NCBI GenBank assembly: GCA_964609245.1
Contig: CAZSSB010000007.1
Span: 1 to 64,000, forward strand
Direction: 5' to 3'
Length of the DNA: 64,000 nucleotides
Source: JAFGCY01 sp964609245
Lineage (GTDB): Bacteria; 4484-113; JAFGCY01
The position numbers and the translations under genes were made by a program. Positions 52,622 through 62,000 of the stretch are shown in pieces. A model generated the notes under the pieces. That model ran no database searches. It was not told where the DNA came from and was given only the letters and a program-made list of their open reading frames with translations. Every line of letters begins with the position of its first letter. The stretch's first letter is position 1.

Positions 52622-53098
52622 CTACGGCTCCAGCCGGATGATGCGCCGGCTCAGGGGATACAGCTCTTCAACCAGTCGCTTGCCGTTGGCCTCAGGGATG
52701 TTGGTCAGCACCAGGTACTTCGTGCTGCTCGGATAGACGACATCCGCCGGCGACAGCACGTCGCCGGCGTACAGCGCGTGTTCGTACTGCACCTGCTCGC
52801 CGACGGCTTCGGACTGCGACTGATCGAGGGCGCCCAGGCTGGCGCGCAGTTCCTGGTGGGCATATGCCAGCCGCGCGGAGTCCGCGCTGAAAAACGCCAT
52901 CAGTCCCAGTGCCACCGCCAGCACGGCCAGGCCGGCGCCCAGACTCAGCTTGTACTGGGACCTGATGGTCGGCACGTACTGGCGCCAGCCGCGCAGCTTG
53001 CGCCGGCGGCCGGGGAACTCAAGGCGCACCCGCCGATAACTCTCGTAGTCCAGAATCCGGTCGGCGTTCAGCCGCGGATCCAAACGTGGCACTGCCAT
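52622..53098 (-). CDS. FtsL-like single-pass membrane protein
   Basis: A protein of 158 residues at the position of ftsL, between rsmH and ftsI. The sequence is too divergent to be assigned by motif. It has about 50 basic cytoplasmic residues, a transmembrane helix at roughly 52-71, and an external helix with heptad-like spacing (YAHQELRASLGALDQSQSEAVGEQVQYEH), much as in FtsL. The remaining 45 residues (YLVLTNIPEANGKRLVEEL) are extra. The long basic N-terminus is also unusual. I infer the FtsL role from place and topology. Confidence 0.6.
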   Translation of the reverse strand: MAVPRLDPRLNADRILDYESYRRVRLEFPGRRRKLRGWRQYVPTIRSQYKLSLGAGLAVLAVALGLMAFFSADSARLAYAHQELRASLGALDQSQSEAVGEQVQYEHALYAGDVLSPADVVYPSSTKYLVLTNIPEANGKRLVEELYPLSRRIIRLEP

Positions 53099-53119
53099 TC
53101 GTCAACCCTCCGTTACCGT

Positions 53120-54067
53120 CTAGCCCGTCTTGGCCTTCTCTACACGAACCTTTTCGTACACCCGCAGCTTCGCCGAGCGACTCCGCGGGTTGCCCCGAAC
53201 CTCTGCTGCATCCGGGCGGACCACCCGCCCGCGCCGGACCAATTGCCAGTCGGTCCGGCCACCGCGCCGCCCGAAGGGGCGCAGGCTCTCCTTGACCACC
53301 ACGTCTTCCAGCGAGTGGAAGGTGATGACCGCCAGTCGGCCTCCCGGGGAAAGCAGCTCAGCCGCCTGGGGCAGGCATCGCCTCAACTGCCCCAGCTCAT
53401 CCCCCACTTCGATCCTGAGCGCCTGGAAGGCACGCGTGGCGGGATGAGTTCGTCCCCGCCGCGACGGAACGGTCGCCGCGATCAGTTCCGCCAGTTCCAG
53501 TGTCCCCCTGAGCGGGGTCTGCAACCGGCGGCTTTCGATCGCTTTGGCGATCTGCCCGGCATAGCGCTCGCCGCCGTACTCCCGCAGGATTCGCTCCAAC
53601 TCATCCACCGCGTAGCCATTGACCACGTCGGCGGCGGTCAGGTCCTGATCCAGGTCCTGGCGCATATCCAGACTGCCGTCGCGTTGGAAGGAGAAGCCAC
53701 GCCCCGCATCCAGGAGCTGATCGGAGCTGAGTCCCAGATCCATGAGGATGCGGTCGGCATACTCAAGCCCCAGCCGCATCATCATTCCCCTTAGGCCACC
53801 AAAGTCCGACTTGACCAGGTGGATCTCAACCCTGTCAAAGCTCACCGCTTCGATTCGCATCCGGGCCCGCTCCAGCGCCTCCGCGTCGCGGTCACACCCG
53901 ACCGCCACCCCTCCAGGTGTGAGCCGACGGGCGATCTCGATGAAATGCCCGGCTGCTCCCAGCGTGAGGTCACAGAACACCGCCCCCGGATACGGGGCAA
54001 GTTTCTCTACAACAGGCTGTAAAAGAACCGCGGTGTGACGGCTTTGGGCCACGCCCCCCACCGTCAC
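53120..54067 (-). CDS. rsmH: 16S rRNA (cytosine-1402-N4)-methyltransferase
   Basis: RsmH (MraW) methylates C1402 in the 16S rRNA P site using SAM, 315 residues. RHTAVLLQPVVEKL opens it, followed by the SAM loop DLTLGAAGHF. ILMDLGLSSDQLLDAGRGFSF is the family signature, and DMRQD and NGYAVDELERILREYGGERYAG follow. It ends with VITFHSLEDVVVKE and RSRSAKLRVYEKV. The start is GTG, which overlaps the mraZ stop by 4 bp. The gene is therefore coupled to mraZ. Confidence 0.96.
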   Translation of the reverse strand: MTVGGVAQSRHTAVLLQPVVEKLAPYPGAVFCDLTLGAAGHFIEIARRLTPGGVAVGCDRDAEALERARMRIEAVSFDRVEIHLVKSDFGGLRGMMMRLGLEYADRILMDLGLSSDQLLDAGRGFSFQRDGSLDMRQDLDQDLTAADVVNGYAVDELERILREYGGERYAGQIAKAIESRRLQTPLRGTLELAELIAATVPSRRGRTHPATRAFQALRIEVGDELGQLRRCLPQAAELLSPGGRLAVITFHSLEDVVVKESLRPFGRRGGRTDWQLVRRGRVVRPDAAEVRGNPRSRSAKLRVYEKVRVEKAKTG

Positions 54068-54603
54068 TCCTCTTCCGGCGCACCGTCATCGGCGGGGCCG
54101 GCCGGCGGCATCGCTGCCGCCGGCGTCTGGCCGGTCACCACGTGGACCATCCGCTCGGGACCGCCCTCTTTGCGCCAGAGTGTCTCCTTGTCGTCGTGTT
54201 GTTTGGCTTGCCACAGCTCCAGCATGTCGCCGCTGCCGGCCCAGACCACTTCGCTGACCAGCGTGAGCTCCTCACGCATCTTGGCCGGCACCGTCATTCG
54301 CCCTTGCGCATCCAGCGAAACCTCGAACGCGTTCGAGTAGAAGTGCCGCTTGAAGCGCTGGACCTCGATATCGAACAGCCTTCCCACCTGCTCGGGCCGA
54401 TCGATCGCGGTCCGCTGCCGGATGCCCTCCGACACGATGCGGAACTGCGCGGGGCTCATCACGGCCAGGTAACCGTCCATCTTCACCGCAATAACCGTGT
54501 CCTCGAAGTGCTGACGGAAGCCGCCCAGCCCGACGCGACCCTTGGCGTCAATGTTGGTACGGTACTCCCCGATCAGCTCCGTCAGTTGCGGCTCGACGAC
54601 CAT
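54064..54603 (-). CDS. mraZ: Transcriptional regulator MraZ
   Basis: MraZ is the DNA-binding repressor of the division and cell wall cluster, about 180 residues from the ATG at 54603. Two AbrB-like repeats are visible: GEYRTNIDAKGRVGL near residue 14 and NAFEVSLDAQGRMTVPAKMRE near 100. The second contains the family's DxxGR motif. The C-terminal 30 residues are an Ala/Pro/Glu-rich tail. A GTG 18 bp earlier is possible. I chose the ATG because GAGGAG and CAGGA precede it and it aligns with the family N-terminus. It heads the cluster. Confidence 0.93.
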   Translation of the reverse strand: MVVEPQLTELIGEYRTNIDAKGRVGLGGFRQHFEDTVIAVKMDGYLAVMSPAQFRIVSEGIRQRTAIDRPEQVGRLFDIEVQRFKRHFYSNAFEVSLDAQGRMTVPAKMREELTLVSEVVWAGSGDMLELWQAKQHDDKETLWRKEGGPERMVHVVTGQTPAAAMPPAGPADDGAPEEE

Positions 54604-54609
54604 TCCTGC

Positions 54610-54632
54610 GTCACTCCTCACTTGGGAGTGAC
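54610..54632 (-). promoter_or_regulatory. Dyad at the mraZ start, possible operator
   Basis: A perfect inverted repeat GTCACTCC/GGAGTGAC (54610-54617 and 54625-54632) with a 7-nt loop lies immediately upstream of the mraZ ATG. MraZ usually binds direct GGGA/GTGGGA-type repeats. Here GGGAG elements occur near 54624-54628 and on the other strand near 54635-54639. It may be an operator, or an RNA hairpin masking the ribosome binding site. Confidence 0.4.
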
Positions 54633-54684
54633 ATCCTCCCTTGTGGAATTAGATGGAAATTCATGAATCAATGAACTAAGATGA

Positions 54685-54713
54685 AGTCTATCAGAGCATT
54701 TCTGATCTGTAAA
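54685..54713 (-). promoter_or_regulatory. Promoter of the mraZ cluster
   Basis: On the minus strand, TTTACA (54708-54713) and TAGACT (54685-54690) are separated by 17 nt within an AT-rich stretch (54640-54770) that stands out from the GC-rich surroundings. The leader to mraZ is about 75 nt. Confidence 0.55.
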
Positions 54714-54991
54714 GCCCTGATATTAGGGAAGTATCCGTCTAATGTATAGTATTACCGAAATATCCCCGCACATCTGACCGGAGCTGGCCAGGCCGCGCCC
54801 ATACAGGCCACCCGGCGCGCCGGCGAGATGAAGCGGAGATGGCTCCAGGCCTGGGCGCAACGGTGGTTGAGTACAGTGGCGATGCGTAAGCGGCTCAGGT
54901 CCGCGGAAGACACCATCGACTTGCCGAACGGCCGAGACTTGTGCAATCCAATGCGGTGTGAGTTTCGCGCTGACTGCTCGGGTCAAAGCCA
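54714..54991. other. Intergenic stretch without an identified gene
   Basis: Between the mraZ promoter and the nrdJ promoter there is about 280 bp. The first 60 bp are AT-rich, with a small CCCT/AGGG hairpin near 54715-54728. The rest is GC-rich. A short plus-strand frame from 54828 (72 codons) has no ribosome binding site or recognisable product and was not called. Confidence 0.5.
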
Positions 54992-55004
54992 ACACGCTAT
55001 GCAC

Positions 55005-55033
55005 TTGACAAGGCAAACGTCAACAGCTATACT
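55005..55033 (+). promoter_or_regulatory. nrdJ promoter
   Basis: A perfect TTGACA (55005-55010) and TATACT (55028-55033) are spaced by exactly 17 nt, the closest match to consensus in the window. The start site would be near 55040, leaving a leader of about 510 nt before nrdJ. Confidence 0.8.
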
Positions 55034-55039
55034 ATACAA

Positions 55040-55549
55040 GCGTTAGGTCTCATCTAACGCGGGGCACTTTGGTTGACAGGATCATCCCGCATCGGCTTTA
55101 CGTGCGTGTAGATGATAGCGCAGTTGGGCACAAGATATCCACTCGGTTTATCCCCAAGGGGGCTTGTCTCATGGCTCCGGTTATGGTATCTTAGTCTCCG
55201 CGAGGCCGTGAGGGAGAGCAGCCGAGACCCGGAGGGTTGAGGAGTCACTAAGTCCCAGACCGCGCAGGAGGGTTGTCCGGGGTTCAGGCACCTGAGAATC
55301 CCTGAACACCAACGAAGGGAGCAGCGCCCCTTTTGCACCCGAAAGCGGGAGCCGGCAGAAGGAGCAGCGACCTTCAAACAGCGGACTGGGCGGGCAATCG
55401 GGCCACGGTAGCCTTCCAGCCACGTGAGGGCTGTAGGAGCAAGGTGGGACTGCGGGAGGCGCCGACCAGTGAGGGCTGGTCGCGGAAAGGCGACTTGCGG
55501 GCTGGATAATATTGCTGGTGTGGCCTGAGCCAAAAGAGGAGCTATACGG
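55040..55549 (+). ncRNA. Long structured leader RNA of nrdJ
   Basis: About 510 nt separate the promoter from the nrdJ ATG, and the last 360 nt fold strongly. CTTAGT-CTCC (55190-55199) pairs with GGAG-tc-ACTAAG (55241-55252). GTTCAGG/CCTGAAC (55282-55288, 55301-55307) is next. Then come two near-identical hairpins: AAGGG-8 nt-CCCTT (55315-55332) and GAAGG-8 nt-CCTTC (55358-55375), whose loops read AGCAGCGC and AGCAGCGA. CCCG/CGGG lies between them (55338-55349). Then CAGCC/GGCTG (55417-55433), GACCAG/CTGGTC (55464-55481), and GTCGC/GCGAC (55479-55494), which competes with the previous stem. It could be a cis-regulator, an independent RNA, or both. A published candidate called the nrdJ motif exists to my knowledge, but I could not compare it. 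Confidence 0.6.
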
Positions 55550-58500
55550 ATGAGAATAGAGCGTTTCTTCACCGCCGCCGGACAGTCCCCCTTTGATCAG
55601 GTCGAATGGACCAGGCGCGACAGCATCATCACCAATCCCGACGGCAGCATCGTCTTCGAGATGCGCGATGCGGAGGTCCCGGCCGGCTGGAGCCAGCTGG
55701 CGACCGACATCGTCGTCAGCAAGTATTTCCGCCGGGCGGAGGTGCCGCAGGTGGACGCCGACGGTTCGCCGCTGCTCGACGACCAGGGGCATCCCGTCAC
55801 CGGTCCGGAGCGGAGCGCGCGCCAGGTGGTCCACCGCGTGGCCGGCTGCTGGCGGTACTGGGGGGAGGAACTGGGCTACTTCGATACCGAGGAGTGCGCC
55901 CAGGCATTCTACGATGAACTCAGCCACATGCTGATCAACCAAATGGCGGCGCCCAACAGCCCGCAGCTGTTCAACACAGGCCTGCACTGGGCCTACGGAC
56001 TGACCGGCCCCAGCCAGGGGCACTACTTCGTCGATCCCTGGTCCGGCAAACTCACCAAGTCGCGCGACGCCTACAGCCATTCCCAGCCGCACGCCTGCTT
56101 CATCCAGAGCGTCCAGGACGACCTGGTGAACGAGGGCGGCATCATGGACCTCTGGACGCGCGAGGCGCGGCTGTTCAAGTACGGCTCCGGCACCGGTACG
56201 AACTTCTCCAGGCTGCGCGGCGAGGGCGAGCCGCTCAGCGGCGGCGGGGTCAGCAGCGGGCTGATGAGCTTCCTGAGGATCGGCGATCGCGCCGCTTCAG
56301 CGATCAGATCGGGCGGCACCACGCGGCGGGCCGCCAAGATGGTCTGTCTGGACGTCGATCATCCCGACATCGAGGCGTTCGTGCAGTGGAAGGTCGGGGA
56401 GGAGGAGAAGGTCGCGGCGATGGTGGCCGGCGGCGAGGGCAAGTACGACACGCGGTTCGACGGCGAGGCCTACAGCACCGTCAGCGGACAGAACAGCAAC
56501 AACTCCGTGCGCGTGCCCAACGAGTTCCTGCGGGCGGTCGAGAACGACGAGGAGTGGGAACTCAAGTGGCGCACCGACGGCCGCGTCTGCAAGGTGCTCA
56601 AGGCCCGCGACCTCTGGGAGCACATTTGCTCGGCGGCTTGGCGCTGCGCCGATCCCGGCGTGCAGTTCGACGACACCATCAACGAGTGGCACACCTGCCC
56701 GGCCAGCGGCCGGATCGTCGCCAGCAACCCGTGCAGCGAGTACATGTTCCTCGACGACACCGCCTGCAACCTGGCCAGCCTCAATCTGGGCAAGTTCCTC
56801 AACGAGGAGACGGGCGAGTTCGATCTGGCGGCTTACCGCCACGCGATCCGGCTGTGGACGATCGTGCTGGAGATCAGCGTGGTGATGGCGCAGTTCCCCA
56901 GCCGGGAGATCGCGCAGAATTCCTACGACTTCCGCACGCTGGGGCTGGGCCTGGCCAACCTGGGTTCCTGCCTGATGATCCTGGGCGTGCCCTACGACTC
57001 CGATGAAGGCCGCGCCATCGGCGCCGCGTTGGCGGCGATCCTGACCGGCGAAGCCTATGCCACCAGCGCGGAGATGGCCGGCCAGCTGGGAACCTTCGCC
57101 AAGTATGAGGAGAACCGCGAGCAGATGCTGCGGGTGATCCGCAACCACCGCCGCGCCGCGCACGACGCGCCGGCGGCTGAGTACGAGGGGCTGGGACTGA
57201 CGCCCCAGGGCATCAGCGCCGAGCACTGCCCGGACTACCTGGCCCAGGCCGCGCGCCAGGCCTGGGATCGCGCGCTTAAGCTCGGCGAGGCCCACGGCTA
57301 CCGCAACGCCCAGGCCAGCGTGGTCGCCCCCACCGGCACCATCGGCCTGCTGATGGACTGCGACACGACCGGTATCGAGCCGGATTTCGCGCTGGTCAAG
57401 TTCAAGAAGCTGGCCGGCGGCGGCTACTTCAAGATCATCAATCAGAGTCTGCCGCGTGCGCTGCGGCTGCTGGGCTACAGCGAGCAGCAGGTTGCGGACA
57501 TCATCACCTACGTACTGGGCTCATCCAGCTTCGATGGAGCGCCGGCCGTCAACCGCGAGACGCTGCGAACCAGGGGACTGACTGATGCGGAGATCGACCG
57601 CGTCGAGTCCACGCTGCCCGGTGTATTCGAACTGGGGCATGCCTTCAGCGTGTTCGTCCTCGGCGAGGACTGCTTCCGGCGCCTGGGCTTCAAGGAAGCG
57701 GACTGGCAGCAGCCCGGCTTCAACCTGCTGCGGGCGCTGGGATTCAAGGCCGGCGAGATCAGCGCCGCGGGCGACTACCTGTGCGGCATGATGACGGTGG
57801 AAGGCTCGCCGCATCTGAAGGCCGAGCATCTGCCCGTCTTCGATTGCGCCAACCGCTGCGGCAAGCACGGCCATCGCTTCATCCATCACAGCGGCCACAT
57901 CAGAATGATGGCCGCCGTCCAGCCGTTCATCAGCGGAGCGATCAGCAAGACGATCAACATGCCCCACGAGGTGGAAGTCGCCGACATCGGCGACGCCTAC
58001 CTGATGTCGTGGCGCCTCGGACTCAAGGCCAACGCGCTCTATCGCGACGGCTGCAAGCTCTCCCAGCCGCTCAGTTCGCGCGCGAGCGAGAAGGAGGAGG
58101 CCAGCGAGGAGGACAAGGCCGACGGGCGGCGCCAGCGCCCCGAGCCGGTCAGCCCCCAGCAGGCCCGTACGCTGCAGATCCACGCGCCGATCCGGCGCCC
58201 GCTGCCGCGCAAGCGCCACGGCTTCAACCTGGAGGGCCGCGTCGGCGGCCACAAGGTATATCTGCGGACCGGCGAGTACGCCGACGGCACGCTCGGCGAG
58301 ATCTTCGTCGACATGCACAAGGAGGGCGCCGCCTTCCGCAGCCTGATGAACTGCTTCGCGATCGCGATCAGCAAGGGGCTGCAGTACGGCGTGCCGCTCG
58401 AGGAGTTCGTCGACACCTTCGTCTATACGCGCTTCGAGCCCAGCGGGCCCGTCGAGCATCCCAACATCAAGATGGCCCAGAGCGTGATCGACTACCTCTT

Positions 58501-58948
58501 CCGCGTGCTGGGCATGGAGTACCTGGGCCGCATGGACTTCGTGCAGGTCAAGCCGGCGGACGAGGAGCTGGAGGTCAACCAGCGCGAGCAGGAGCAGGCC
58601 GGCGCGCCGCGCCGGGAGCCCCGGCCCGCCAAGCCCGTGTCGGGCAAGAGCCACGCGGAGGTGAGCAACGGTAACGGTAACGGCAACGGAGACGGCCAGG
58701 CCGACGGCAAGAGCGCCGTGCGGCCGGTCGGCGTGCCGGCCAGCGGGCCGGACGACTACCTCGGTGACGGCGAGGATGACAATGGGGGCTCTGCACCGGC
58801 AACCGCGACCACCGGCCACGCGCTCGATGACCAGCTGGCCTCGCTGATGGGTGAAGCGCCGTTCTGCGACGTCTGCGGCCACATCACCGTGCGCAACGGC
58901 AGCTGTTTCAAGTGCCTCAACTGCGGCCACAGCCAGGGCTGCAGCTAG
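55550..58948 (+). CDS. nrdJ: B12-dependent class II ribonucleotide reductase
   Basis: The enzyme reduces ribonucleotides to deoxyribonucleotides with adenosylcobalamin, needing no oxygen or second subunit. The protein has 1132 residues. QPHACFIQSVQDDL, the glycyl-loop region YGSGTGTNFSRLR, and NPCSEYMFLDDTACNLASLNL-type active-site segment (near 393) with its Cys and Glu are typical. APTGTIGLLMDCDTTGIEP lies in the barrel's C-terminal part. A TSCPD-type domain near 915-985 (GLQYGVPLEEFVDTFVYTRF) and a Cys-rich end (CDVCG, CFKCLNCG near 1106) that probably recharges the active site follow. An NGNGNGNG linker joins them. AAGAGGAG precedes the ATG by 8 nt. No nrdAB or nrdR is in the window. Confidence 0.95.
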   Translation: MRIERFFTAAGQSPFDQVEWTRRDSIITNPDGSIVFEMRDAEVPAGWSQLATDIVVSKYFRRAEVPQVDADGSPLLDDQGHPVTGPERSARQVVHRVAGCWRYWGEELGYFDTEECAQAFYDELSHMLINQMAAPNSPQLFNTGLHWAYGLTGPSQGHYFVDPWSGKLTKSRDAYSHSQPHACFIQSVQDDLVNEGGIMDLWTREARLFKYGSGTGTNFSRLRGEGEPLSGGGVSSGLMSFLRIGDRAASAIRSGGTTRRAAKMVCLDVDHPDIEAFVQWKVGEEEKVAAMVAGGEGKYDTRFDGEAYSTVSGQNSNNSVRVPNEFLRAVENDEEWELKWRTDGRVCKVLKARDLWEHICSAAWRCADPGVQFDDTINEWHTCPASGRIVASNPCSEYMFLDDTACNLASLNLGKFLNEETGEFDLAAYRHAIRLWTIVLEISVVMAQFPSREIAQNSYDFRTLGLGLANLGSCLMILGVPYDSDEGRAIGAALAAILTGEAYATSAEMAGQLGTFAKYEENREQMLRVIRNHRRAAHDAPAAEYEGLGLTPQGISAEHCPDYLAQAARQAWDRALKLGEAHGYRNAQASVVAPTGTIGLLMDCDTTGIEPDFALVKFKKLAGGGYFKIINQSLPRALRLLGYSEQQVADIITYVLGSSSFDGAPAVNRETLRTRGLTDAEIDRVESTLPGVFELGHAFSVFVLGEDCFRRLGFKEADWQQPGFNLLRALGFKAGEISAAGDYLCGMMTVEGSPHLKAEHLPVFDCANRCGKHGHRFIHHSGHIRMMAAVQPFISGAISKTINMPHEVEVADIGDAYLMSWRLGLKANALYRDGCKLSQPLSSRASEKEEASEEDKADGRRQRPEPVSPQQARTLQIHAPIRRPLPRKRHGFNLEGRVGGHKVYLRTGEYADGTLGEIFVDMHKEGAAFRSLMNCFAIAISKGLQYGVPLEEFVDTFVYTRFEPSGPVEHPNIKMAQSVIDYLFRVLGMEYLGRMDFVQVKPADEELEVNQREQEQAGAPRREPRPAKPVSGKSHAEVSNGNGNGNGDGQADGKSAVRPVGVPASGPDDYLGDGEDDNGGSAPATATTGHALDDQLASLMGEAPFCDVCGHITVRNGSCFKCLNCGHSQGCS

Positions 58949-58977
58949 GGCGCATCCCCCGGAATACAGCAGTGCGT

Positions 58978-59022
58978 CGCCCCGGCCCGAGGACAGGCTG
59001 TCTGCCCGCCCAGGCCGGGGCG
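58978..59022. terminator. Strong convergent hairpin after nrdJ
   Basis: CGCCCCGGCC (58978-58987) pairs perfectly with GGCCGGGGCG (59013-59022), a 10-bp stem over a 25-nt loop that contains a smaller GACAG/CTGTC stem. It lies 30 bp past the nrdJ stop and 43 bp before the stop of the opposing gene, so it can serve both strands. There is no U-tract. Confidence 0.6.
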
Positions 59023-59065
59023 AATGCCTGACGGCAATCACGCCGCGTAAACACCCGATGACCGA

Positions 59066-62000
59066 TCAGTAGTCCGCAACGATTGTGTAATAGTTGGCAC
59101 CGGAGGCGTATATCCTCAGGTAGTATGTGCCGGCGCCCGGCAGGAGGTAGTCAACTCGCTGTTGGCCGATATCGACCGTCCAGCTGTAGTCGAGCGTCGT
59201 CGAACCGTCCGTGTGATACAGGGTCAGGTATGGGTCGCCTCGCCACTTCTCGTAGAGGACAGTCGAGCTGATCATCGTCGGTCCACCGACGGTCACGGAG
59301 TACCAGTCCATGTTGTCGCTGTCGCTGTCCATGTTGCCCGCTACTACCGCGCCGGACGCCAGTGGCGTGGCCGTACCGGTATCGTTGTTCGGCTCGTTCG
59401 CGTCGGTGTAGTTCCATGAAAACTCGAAGTTCTGCACCACGTCGCTCGACGTGATGTCCAGCGTCCATGGGCTCGCCGGGGATGACGCCCAGTTGGCACC
59501 GTAGATGTAGATCTGATACGAACCAGGCGCGAAGGGCCCCAACTCGTAGTTGGACTCGGGTGACCAACTCCCGGACTGCCAGACCTCCCCGATCGCCGGG
59601 CAGTAGACGTAAGCGTTGGGCACGGGCGCCATCACAGTGTCCAGCACCGTTCCGCTGAGCATGTAGCCCTCCGTTTCATCCGCCGAGACGTGATAGCTGC
59701 CGTCACCGTCGTACGAGGCGATTTCCAGGATGTGCTCAACCGTACCGACGGTTGGCAGCAGGGCATCGAAATCGCCGTGCCACTCCCGCCAGACGATCAG
59801 CGTTTCGGTGGAGCGCTCGATCAGATTGAGCGTGAAATACCTGTCGTTGTCGGGCGAACTGATCTGAACATGCAGGGGATCCGTGCTGGCCGGAGTGAAG
59901 ATGTACTTGTCAACGTAATCCGAGTCGCCGCTGAGCGTGGCGTCGAAGTCCATCGGGTAGTCCACGTACTTGCCGTACAGATTGTTGGATTCCCAGGCAT
60001 CATCACACTCGTCCCAGTTGCAGCGGAACCAGTAAGTCTGATCCTCGCCGCTCACGGTCAGATGCTGCGTGTAGCGGTCGCAGGTCACTCCATAGCGGAA
60101 CAACTCCACGAACAGTTCCTCGCCGTCCATGAGTTCAATACCCATCTCAGTCAGTCCACTGTGTGCCGTCACAAACGACTGCAGCCAATCCTGACCAGGA
60201 TTGAACACGTCGATCCGTGCTCCCTCGAGGCCATAGCTGTTGCTCTCGCCCACCCACAGCGCGCCCACCTCCACGGTGTAGCCCGTGTACTCCTCAATCG
60301 TCAGCGCATATGGGAACGTGCGATGGCTCCAGCATGACATCTCCAGAAAGTAGTAGTCTCCGTCGGTGTCGTTCTCGCCCTCCAGGCGCAGCTCCAGGCC
60401 TGTGTCCGTCTTGAACGAGTAGCCGATGTACGTCTCCGTAGAGCTGTGGAGGTACATGCTGATCGGCGGCAGCCCCGTGTTTTCCGTGTAGTCGAAGTCG
60501 CAATTGACAATGATCCGCTGTCCGGCAGCGGGCTTGAACTTGTACCAGTCCTGGTTGTCACCAGCACCGATCTTCATCGGATCATGGCTGGTGAGCGGAA
60601 GCGCGAACTCGTTTGCCGTAAGATCCGTATCGTTGGGTTCGTATGTGTCAATGGCGAACAACCCGGTGCCGGAGAAGTCGACGTTGGGGTCATCGCCCAG
60701 GCTGAGGTCAACGACCGCGTTGACGGGGGTGTAGGTGTAGGCATCCTCGCCGTCCGGATCAGGTGTAACGGTCGTGCTGACAGGCTGCACGAACTTGACG
60801 CTGTAGTTCCCCACTGTCGAGGTGTACAGATCCGTCAGATCGCTGCCCGCCTGGAGCCTGACCTTGACGTAGCCAAGTCCGCCGCCATTCGTGACATCAC
60901 CGCCAATGGAATTCAGGTTGCCGTTGCCCAGCTGAACCTGGTACTCGCCGCCGCCGCCGGAGCAGCTTGCGTGCATATAGATGGTGCGTGGTGCCGCAAC
61001 CGCAAATCCCACGTAGACGGTCCCGTTGTACACCCAGGTGGAGTTCTCGATCAGGTAGCCGTGCTCGTTGTAGACCTCGACGTACGGGAACATGATGGTG
61101 GGATCGCCCAGCATCCTGAAGTAGTACTGACCGGGCACCGTGAACTCGAAGCGATAGAAATCATCAGGATCATCCGACGCTGATATGAAGTCGATGACCG
61201 GGGTGGCGAGGTCCATTACGGGCGCCTCCCACCAGGTGTCATTGGGCTCGTGACTCTCAATCGGATCGAAGTGGCTGAGGTTCTTCTCGCCGATGACCTG
61301 CACGCCGGTCAGCGGTCCGCCCGAGACGGTGATCACTTCCGGGTTGTTGTAGAACACGAGGCCCGGCTTCGTGGCCATCAGGTGCCAGGAGCCGTCCGGC
61401 ACCGCCGGCAGCGTGAAGGTCCCGTCCGCCGCGGTCATAATGCCGCCGCCCCCCGGCCCGATCGAAGTAGTGATCAGGCAGTTCGGGATGCCGGCGCCGC
61501 TGCGGTCGACCACCTGCCCGCTGACCGGATAGCGGTTCGCGTAGGTCAGCCGCACGAAGTCGATGTTGTACATGTCCTCGTCGAAGGCGAAGATCGCCAC
61601 GTAGGTGTGGCCGTTCTCGCTGGCGTAGTCACCCTCGCCTCCCGCGGGCACAATCTCCCCGGCGTCCTGGTTGCGCGGGCCCAGATGCTCCCAGGTGCCC
61701 GCGCTGTAGTTGGAGATCGCCACATAGACCAGCGCGCCCGGCTCGCGCAGGCTGGTCACGAAGCCTACGTGGGCTATCTCGTCGGCGGGCGAGCCGGCGA
61801 ACTCATAGATCGCCCAGCCCAGCTCTCCCGCGCCCGGATGGAACTCCGCCTGGGCTCCGGCCAGCGTGACCGTTGGCGCCGAGTGGTCGAAGGCCTGGTC
61901 GCCCGTGTGACCGGCTGTGACCTCCGAGCTCATCTTGTGCGGGTTGAAGTCGCCGCCCGGCGGCAGAGCGGGCAGCGCCGCCGCCAGGTCGCCGATCACC

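Noticed and set aside
54828..55046. 72-codon plus-strand frame in the gap before nrdJ.
   Set aside because: It overlaps the nrdJ promoter, lacks a ribosome binding site and has no recognisable sequence.
55400..55460. Resemblance of part of the nrdJ leader to RNase P RNA (CACGGTA followed by GGAGCAAGG, and an AAGCGGGA stretch further upstream).
   Set aside because: The strictly conserved 5' GAGGAAAGTCC and 3' ACAGAACCCGG core elements were not found, so the match is partial. A covariance search would settle it.
55190..55549. Adenosylcobalamin riboswitch before nrdJ.
   Set aside because: No B12-box (AGCCAGGAGACCTGCC-like) is present. B12 riboswitches also usually control the B12-independent isoenzyme rather than nrdJ.
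57521..59041. 506-codon minus-strand frame.
   Set aside because: It is antisense to nrdJ and runs through the terminator hairpin; composition is that of a shadow frame.
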